Source: Branchiostoma floridae (Eukaryota > Chordata > Leptocardii > Amphioxiformes > Branchiostomatidae). Taken from it: DNA of 25,663 nt. Both the position numbers and the translations under genes were made by a program. The stretch lies in the NCBI RefSeq assembly GCF_000003815.2, contig NC_049990.1:12123754-12149416 (forward strand), given 5' to 3'. Under the pieces are notes generated by a model, which was not told where the DNA came from, ran no database searches, and saw only the letters and a list, made by a program, of their open reading frames with translations. Below are positions 20,761-25,663 of the stretch, in pieces; positions within the stretch are counted from its first letter, which is position 1, and each line of letters starts with the position of its first letter.

Positions 20761-21060
20761 CCGGGGGATTAACATCCCTTAATCAACAACATAGTTTGTG
20801 TCCTTCTGTCCATAAAAGAGCACAATGTGTCTACATATCCGGATGGACCACAGGTATTTAGATAGAGGTTCGAAAGTCGCCACTCAAACAGCTACAGTTA
20901 CTATTTCGGAGCAGAGCTAACTATATCTTGTCTACAAACTTTAAGACGGATTCAGTTTGACGGACTGCAGGACAAGATTTCATTTGACAGGTTAGTGCCA
21001 CAGTCTTATAGAAATCTGTCACGTTTTTTCTCTCTATCAAGAGTTCAGAGAAGCATTAGA
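20761..21060 (+). promoter_or_regulatory. Conserved 5' flank and core promoter of LRR receptor copy 2
   Basis: Blocks shared by all three copies include CATCCCTTAATCAACAACAT (here from ~20772), GCACAATGTGTCTACATATC followed by a palindromic ATCCGGAT, then a TATA-like TATTTAGAT at 20855-20863 and AGTCGCC about 15 bases downstream, a likely start-site region. The leader to the ATG is then about 185 bases without an obvious splice site. The promoter role is inferred from position and conservation. Confidence 0.5.
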
Positions 21061-23778
21061 ATGGCTCTTATAAAGAGAAATGTATGGATAATCATGCTAT
21101 TTGTTCTGACCCTCATGACTGCCGGCAAAGCTTTAGATAGCTTCTGTTTTCCTGGATGTGAGAAAGTTGACTGGTTCGATTGTGTGCCTGAAACGGTGAG
21201 AAGTTCTCGGGAAGGGAAAGGTGCATGTACCCAATGCAAAGCCCAGGGGGGAAATTTTGACACTTTTGTCTCACCAGAGTCCTGCTCGCTTGATATGCAC
21301 CCTGCTTTTGCAATGAGTGGCTACACATTCGGTGTTCTGTCACGACAGAAGCTACCAGCCCTAAACTATTCTGCCGTGACAACTCTGGTCCTGACTCATG
21401 ACGAAATCACACACATGGAAGAAAACATTTGGCATGGATTTTCGCATCTCAAAACTTTAGCCCTGGATTTCAACGAGTTGACGTATGTGAAAGAGTCTTG
21501 GTTCTTTGGCTTAGACACACTCGCTCTTCTTTCTTTGTCCAATAACAAAATAGAACAGATTGACGAAGGGTTCTTCGTGCACACGGTTATTACGGTTATT
21601 AACCTTGACAACAACCAGTTGCAGAACGTAGATCCAGCCTGGTTTGGTCAAATTGTGAACCAAATTTATCTGTCGGGAAATAACATTCAGAATATTTCTC
21701 CAAACATTTTCAAAAATATGAGGTTTGCTGCTGAGATAGTCCTGGAGAGAAACGGTCTGTATTGTTTGGATTGGGACGTAGGGTCCATCATGTCCTTCAG
21801 TGTTGGTGGCGATAGGTTGATGGCTGTACGTAACGAAATGCCACATAAGATGAAATGGGAACTTGTCATCGAAAATGACATCTTCATCAATGTGTATTCT
21901 GTGTATATTACGGTTCCGAACTTCAGTTTCTGTCTCATAAAAGAAAATGAAGTCAGAGATGATGTAGTTCTTATGTGGGAATTTGGGTCAGCAATGAGGA
22001 GCTCACCTACCGTCAGCACCATGCCTCTAGATGATATTTGCTTTAACAGACGCATGGATGATGCATATAGTTCTGACAGAGTGATTGATATGGTCAGAAA
22101 ACCCTTTGATGTCATTGCCACCGATGACGACCCAGAACAGACCATTGACTACTCAGACGCGTGCAGGCAGGTGTGGGAATACAACCTGGGGGTAACAGTA
22201 ACCTTGGGAAATGGTGAAAGCATGCAACTAGTTTCCATGGGTGTAGGCGATTCAGCCGTCACATCCGTTGCTATAACGTTTATCAAAACACACGACATAG
22301 AGACAGACATCTTCACAGATACCGAAGAAATCTTCCACCCATACGAAGACACTAGCAATGCAAAGGATATAACTTGCATTCTACTCTCTAAGAAATACGG
22401 CCGGTCCCCATTGATCTCCAACATTTCCTCAGTCCCAGCGAAGATCAGCAAAACATGTCCCGTATTAGACAGAAGCGTAGACACAGACAGAACAAGTGTT
22501 AGTCCCCNNNNNNNNNNNNNNNNNNNNNNNNNNNNNNNNNNNNNNNNNNNNNNNNNNNNNNNNNNNNNNNNNNNNNNNNNNNNNNNNNNNNNNNNNNNNN
22601 NNNNNNNCACGCCGATGTGGGATAGGACTACAATGCAGACAAGCACTCCTCTTACGAACATCAAACAAAGTACACCGGCACCAGATTCACTTCTTATCCC
22701 GGTTATAGCCTCTGTGGGAATTGTGATCTTGGCAATCATTGTAGCGCTTCTGTTGAAGATGTGCCAACTAAAAAGGAGAAATGATAACTTACAGGCCAAC
22801 AACCCAACCAGTGATGCTCATGTATGGTCACTTGCATCATGTAGAGCATTACCTACTTCTGTTCAAGTCAACATCCATGGCCAGCCCACGTATTCTGACA
22901 TTCCAGACCATGTAGCTGCTGCTCAGCGGCCTCTGCCTGCCTTCCCACCCCCGTACTGGGAGATCCGTAACGATCCGTCTGCTTTCCAACACTCGTACAG
23001 TGAGATCCCAGATAACATAGCTGCTGCCCAGCGCCCTCTGCCTGCCCTTCCACTCACACCCCTAGACACAGACATACCTACTGTGGCAAAGTCTATAGGT
23101 TATAACAAGTATAACACACTTCCTACTATAAAACATTCGCCCCGCGGCAGCCACGATGCTGCAGTATCTCACAGGTCATTGCCTTCTCTCCATCATTCTC
23201 TTGAGGCCTCTGATTCTGACTCAGACAGTCCCGATGATGACACCTGCCGCTTCTACGCTGCAGCTGCAGAGCCTTCACTTCCTGTTGTCACTAAGACGAA
23301 CGATAGTCAGAAGACCTACCAGGACAACAGTGGCTTAGCTGTAGAACTCTCACTCCCTAGAATCACTAAGACGAAGGATTGTCGAAAGACCTACTGTATT
23401 GCAACATTGCACAGCAACCAGCCTTGTGCTAATAGGCCTCGTGTTCTGTACGGTGTAAATGGGGTATCCAGGTACAATGCTGCTACCACATATGGAATCC
23501 CTGATGATATGTACCCTGCAAGGGTCTTAAGTGGAATAAGGCGAAGGTCCTTGCCCAACCCTCCTTACGTTAATTGGCTCAGACAGATCTCACGAGAGGG
23601 GCCCGAAACCACAGGTTGTGAAGAGACTTTCACACTACCTAACACCTGCTGGTCAGGGGAAAGCCCATGGGAGGGAACCAGTAACACACCTCGGCGTGCG
23701 TCCATTCCCCTGGTCTCACTACCTAACACCTACTGGCCTTGGGCGATCAAAGGGGAAGAGCCTCAATACGCAGAATAA
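21061..23778 (+). CDS. Intronless LRR type I membrane receptor with long signalling-like tail (array copy 2)
   Basis: A single open frame of 905 codons including a 100-N placeholder (22508-22607). I chose the ATG at 21061 over the upstream open frame because it starts a signal peptide (MALIKRNVWIIMLFVLTLMT, cleavage near residue 24) and aligns with the start of copy 3. Next come six Cys at 29-75 (cap-like), then LRRs at about 106-230 (for example LKTLALDFNELTYV, LALLSLSNNKIEQI, TVINLDNNQLQNV). Residues ~235-480 form an ectodomain I cannot assign. A Thr/Ser/Pro-rich stalk straddles the gap, followed by one TM helix at ~544-565 and a basic stop-transfer (KRR). The ~340-residue tail has YSDIPD (Y611) and YSEIPD (Y646), RxxPxxP SH3-type ligands at 623-629 and 658-664, a PPPY motif ending at Y632, and further SLP/LPNTYW repeats. 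Sequons include N102. Ligand and function are unknown; it looks like a lineage-specific receptor, possibly immune or adhesive. Confidence 0.85.
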   Translation: MALIKRNVWIIMLFVLTLMTAGKALDSFCFPGCEKVDWFDCVPETVRSSREGKGACTQCKAQGGNFDTFVSPESCSLDMHPAFAMSGYTFGVLSRQKLPALNYSAVTTLVLTHDEITHMEENIWHGFSHLKTLALDFNELTYVKESWFFGLDTLALLSLSNNKIEQIDEGFFVHTVITVINLDNNQLQNVDPAWFGQIVNQIYLSGNNIQNISPNIFKNMRFAAEIVLERNGLYCLDWDVGSIMSFSVGGDRLMAVRNEMPHKMKWELVIENDIFINVYSVYITVPNFSFCLIKENEVRDDVVLMWEFGSAMRSSPTVSTMPLDDICFNRRMDDAYSSDRVIDMVRKPFDVIATDDDPEQTIDYSDACRQVWEYNLGVTVTLGNGESMQLVSMGVGDSAVTSVAITFIKTHDIETDIFTDTEEIFHPYEDTSNAKDITCILLSKKYGRSPLISNISSVPAKISKTCPVLDRSVDTDRTSVSPXXXXXXXXXXXXXXXXXXXXXXXXXXXXXXXXXXTPMWDRTTMQTSTPLTNIKQSTPAPDSLLIPVIASVGIVILAIIVALLLKMCQLKRRNDNLQANNPTSDAHVWSLASCRALPTSVQVNIHGQPTYSDIPDHVAAAQRPLPAFPPPYWEIRNDPSAFQHSYSEIPDNIAAAQRPLPALPLTPLDTDIPTVAKSIGYNKYNTLPTIKHSPRGSHDAAVSHRSLPSLHHSLEASDSDSDSPDDDTCRFYAAAAEPSLPVVTKTNDSQKTYQDNSGLAVELSLPRITKTKDCRKTYCIATLHSNQPCANRPRVLYGVNGVSRYNAATTYGIPDDMYPARVLSGIRRRSLPNPPYVNWLRQISREGPETTGCEETFTLPNTCWSGESPWEGTSNTPRRASIPLVSLPNTYWPWAIKGEEPQYAE
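22508..22607. other. Assembly gap (100 N) inside the receptor stalk
   Basis: It falls between ...DTDRTSVSP and TPMWDRTTMQTSTPLTN, Ser/Thr/Pro-rich on both sides. A tandem repeat in the stalk is a likely cause. The number of missing residues is unknown. Confidence 0.9.
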
Positions 23779-24086
23779 GCATTTTGACCCACAAGAAAAA
23801 ACACTGCCTTGTATTTATTGGATATGTCCATGAGAGGGGAACTAAAACATGCAAAAGAGAGGGTTGATGTTTCACGTAAGACACGTTCGGAAGTTCTCAG
23901 TAAGGGAGTTCTTGACCATGACACGTTATTTGGCATAGGGGATCCCGTCAGGATTTGCTGAAAGCTCCTCACACATTCAAGCGATCGTTTGTTATTGTTA
24001 CACAACCTTGTCCAGAGTTTATTGAATAGAGCTGAAAAAATCATTAAGTATACATAGTTTGAGTATAGAACGCAAACATTATCGTG

Positions 24087-24106
24087 TATATATATATATA
24101 TATATA
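24087..24106. repeat. TA dinucleotide microsatellite
   Basis: About ten TA units in the 3' flank of receptor copy 2; the matching part of copy 1 has none. A 20-base direct duplication (TAGTTTACCAACATTTG) follows at 24176-24213. Confidence 0.85.
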
Positions 24107-24303
24107 ATAGAGTAAGTTACGTAGATGTTTGATTTGTGAGATAATAGGCATTACACGTTTATCGATATATTTCGCTAGTTTACCAACATTTGCATAGTTT
24201 ACCAACATTTGTCAAAGTTTGGCCACAGTGACCAAATTTTATGTATGTGCACAATAGGGTGCGTTGATGTCTGTGCTTTACTAACATCCGCGGTCCGAGC
24301 ATC

Positions 24304-24309
24304 AATAAA
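24304..24309 (+). terminator. Polyadenylation signal candidate for LRR receptor copy 2
   Basis: AATAAA about 525 bases after the stop codon, within GAGCATCAATAAAACATTAG, a block also present in the copy 1 relic (AATAAA at 19805-19810). Conservation of the hexamer in both copies supports it; cleavage here is inferred. Confidence 0.5.
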
Positions 24310-24325
24310 ACATTAGCCACACAGT

Positions 24326-24499
24326 CTCTTCATTTCATCTTATCCGGTCGGGATGGAAATTAGTCGTAGTGTGTCAGGAAGTGCCTGGGGGAACCGCCCT
24401 GTCCTATATCCACTCTTCATTTCATCTTATCCGGTAGGATGGAAATTAGTCGGAGTGTCAGGAAGAGCCTGGGGGAACCGCCCTATTCACATCCTGTAA
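24326..24499 (+). repeat. 87 bp tandem duplication just after the receptor polyA signal
   Basis: The unit begins CTCTTCATTTCATCTTATCC at 24326 and again at 24413. Both units contain GATGGAAATTAGTCG and GGGGGAACCGCCCT. The copy 1 relic has a single unit (about 19827-19920), so the doubling happened in the copy 2 lineage or was lost in copy 1. Confidence 0.85.
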
Positions 24500-25051
24500 T
24501 AGAAAGAATACTTCTCTGTTCATCATGCAAAACACAAAACATGGTCAAAATACTTGTAGTATAAAGATTTGTAAAATACACAAAGGAAAAATGTCACTGA
24601 ATAAAGGTAGTAGATGGTAAATGAAACATCTGACTGTTTCTTAAACCTGTCCAATTGTTTCATTTATTTTTATCTTGTGTATCTAACTACCTGGATGTTC
24701 ATGACACAGAAGAATGGGAACATGTCTTAGAATGTCTGGCTGATTGGACACAAAACTTCCAAATTTCATTTGCAGTTACGGTTTCTTGTACCGAATGACT
24801 GACAGATGATGGGACCTGGGGAATGGTCCAGTGATTCCCGATGGGCAATTCGCCCTCAGTTGATGTAATCCATAAAGTAACTGCATTCGTGTAACCTTCG
24901 CTTCCTGTTAAGACTTAATTCATGTACGGTAAATCCTGACATAATACAGGACAATTATGGTGTACATACACTAAAATGTAAGCAACACTGAATTAAATGA
25001 ACAAGCAGACTGTTGTGAGGTCTGCGTGGGCAGTGCTTGTAAAGATTCCTC

Positions 25052-25165
25052 TTTATTTGCTAGCCAGAGTACCATCCACCGTAGTGACCGCTGGCTCAAT
25101 ACTTTCGCTTGCTATTGTTGAGACAGCGGTCACTTCGGAGGATGGTACTCCGACTATTTATTTGC
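25052..25165 (+). mobile_element. Same foldback element in copy 3 flank
   Basis: Element 25061-25156 with identical 9-base TTTATTTGC on both sides (25052-25060 and 25157-25165). The loop is nearly the same as in copy 2 while the arms have drifted. Sharing the insertion site with copy 2 means the insertion predates the duplication that separated copies 2 and 3. Confidence 0.8.
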
Positions 25166-25339
25166 CGCTTAAAAAAAAGAAACACTGTAACTCATCCAAT
25201 ATACTAGTTCATTCAAGAGAAAAGAGATTAGAATCATCTTTTTTTTTCAAAGCAGACGATGTCCGATGTTTCATCATCTTTTCCTGCTGATACGGAAATT
25301 ATCAGTCATATTGTCAGGAAGAAGACATGTCCGAAACCC

Positions 25340-25625
25340 GCGGGGATTAACATCCCTTAATCAACAACATAGTTTGTGTGTTTCTGTCCATAAAATAGCA
25401 CAATGTGTCTACATATCCGGATGGGCCAAAAGTATATAGATAGAGGTTGGGCAGTCGCCTCTCAAAAAGCTACGGTTAATATCCCAGAGTCGGGAGCAAG
25501 CTGTACTCTACAAAGTACGGACTTCGTTTCACGGACTGAAAGACAACCTTCATTCGACAGATTAGTGGCCACCGTTTTATAGAAATCTGTTAAGTTTCTT
25601 CTCAACACCTGAAAGGATATCTACG
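25340..25625 (+). promoter_or_regulatory. Conserved 5' flank and core promoter of LRR receptor copy 3
   Basis: This has the same block order as copy 2. Here the TATA-like element is a better match, TATATAGAT at 25433-25441, followed by GGGCAGTCGCC and the GAGTCGGGAGC leader that is also kept in the copy 1 relic. Confidence 0.5.
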
Positions 25626-25663
25626 ATGGCTCTTATTAAGGGAAGTGTAGGGATCATCCTGCT
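25626..25663 (+). CDS. Start of the third array copy of the LRR receptor gene (partial)
   Basis: The ATG at 25626 begins MALIKGSVGIILL, nearly the same signal peptide as copy 2 (MALIKRNVWIIML). It sits 4565 bp after that start and is preceded by a homologous flank of about 700 bp. Only 38 bases are in the window, so I cannot tell whether the copy is intact. Confidence 0.8.
   Translation, partial: MALIKGSVGIIL

Larger units (their letters stand above)
20011..25663 (+). repeat. Tandem segmental duplication, period about 4.57 kb
   Basis: The stretch 20011-20350 (from AGATGGTAAATGAAAC-like sequence through GGCAATTCGCCC) reappears at about 24590-24900. The 5' flank at 20350-21060 reappears at 24905-25625. 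The 3' flank of copy 2 (23905-24500) matches that of the copy 1 relic (19420-19925). Corresponding points in copies 2 and 3 are 4565-4577 bp apart, which is one gene plus spacer. Confidence 0.88.

Noticed and set aside
20995-21060. Upstream extension of the receptor frame (22 codons)
   Set aside because: It begins with GTG, would bury the signal peptide, and copy 3 supports the ATG at 21061.
21560-21740. CRISPR-like or satellite repeats
   Set aside because: The periodicity is protein-level LRR spacing, without conserved DNA repeats.
22149-22802. 217-codon minus-strand frame
   Set aside because: Antisense shadow of the receptor coding sequence, passing through N bases.

Overview
This is animal nuclear DNA: an intron-rich gene with GT-AG introns, AT-rich introns, tRNA-derived SINEs, several short terminal-inverted-repeat elements and a tandem array of receptor-like genes. 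There are no bacterial-style operons. The strong exon-by-exon match to vertebrate VWA8, together with a lineage-specific intronless LRR receptor array, suggests an invertebrate deuterostome. Amphioxus (Branchiostoma) is my best guess, by inference only.

Positions 1-17741 (minus strand) hold the 5' part of a VWA8 orthologue, a mitochondrial dynein-type AAA+ ATPase with a C-terminal VWA domain. I could place 25 coding exons with consistent phases, from the start codon at 17741 to a partial exon at 1-25. One further exon is missing and almost certainly lies in or beside the N gap at 14109-14208. The window covers the targeting peptide and the three AAA modules; the C-terminal half, including the VWA domain, lies beyond the left edge. 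The introns carry SINEs (about 9009-9440, 13845-14108, 16650-16950), inverted-repeat elements (5528-5953, 8358-8734, 9725-10442, 16435-16567) and a same-strand 178-codon open frame (2175-2711) that may be a nested small membrane-protein gene.

Positions 17742-18720 are the spacer upstream of VWA8 and hold another inverted-repeat element (18224-18623).

Positions 18721-25663 (plus strand) form a tandem array of an intronless type I membrane receptor gene. Copy 1 (about 18721-19920) is a relic: its 5' flank is joined directly to the last ~30 codons, with the rest of the gene lost. Copy 2 (CDS 21061-23778) is open from end to end apart from an N gap at 22508-22607. It encodes a signal peptide, a Cys-rich cap, five to six LRRs, an unassigned ectodomain, a Ser/Thr stalk, one TM helix and a ~340-residue tail with repeated YS(D/E)IPD and RPLPAxP motifs. 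Copy 3 begins at 25626 and runs off the right edge, 4565 bp after copy 2. Copies 2 and 3 share a ~97 bp foldback element in the 5' flank, bounded by a 9 bp target duplication. Copy 1 has the empty site, which gives an order of events for the array.

The two loci are divergent. Nothing in the sequence links them functionally. The array and its signalling-like tail are the most promising candidate for something undescribed.
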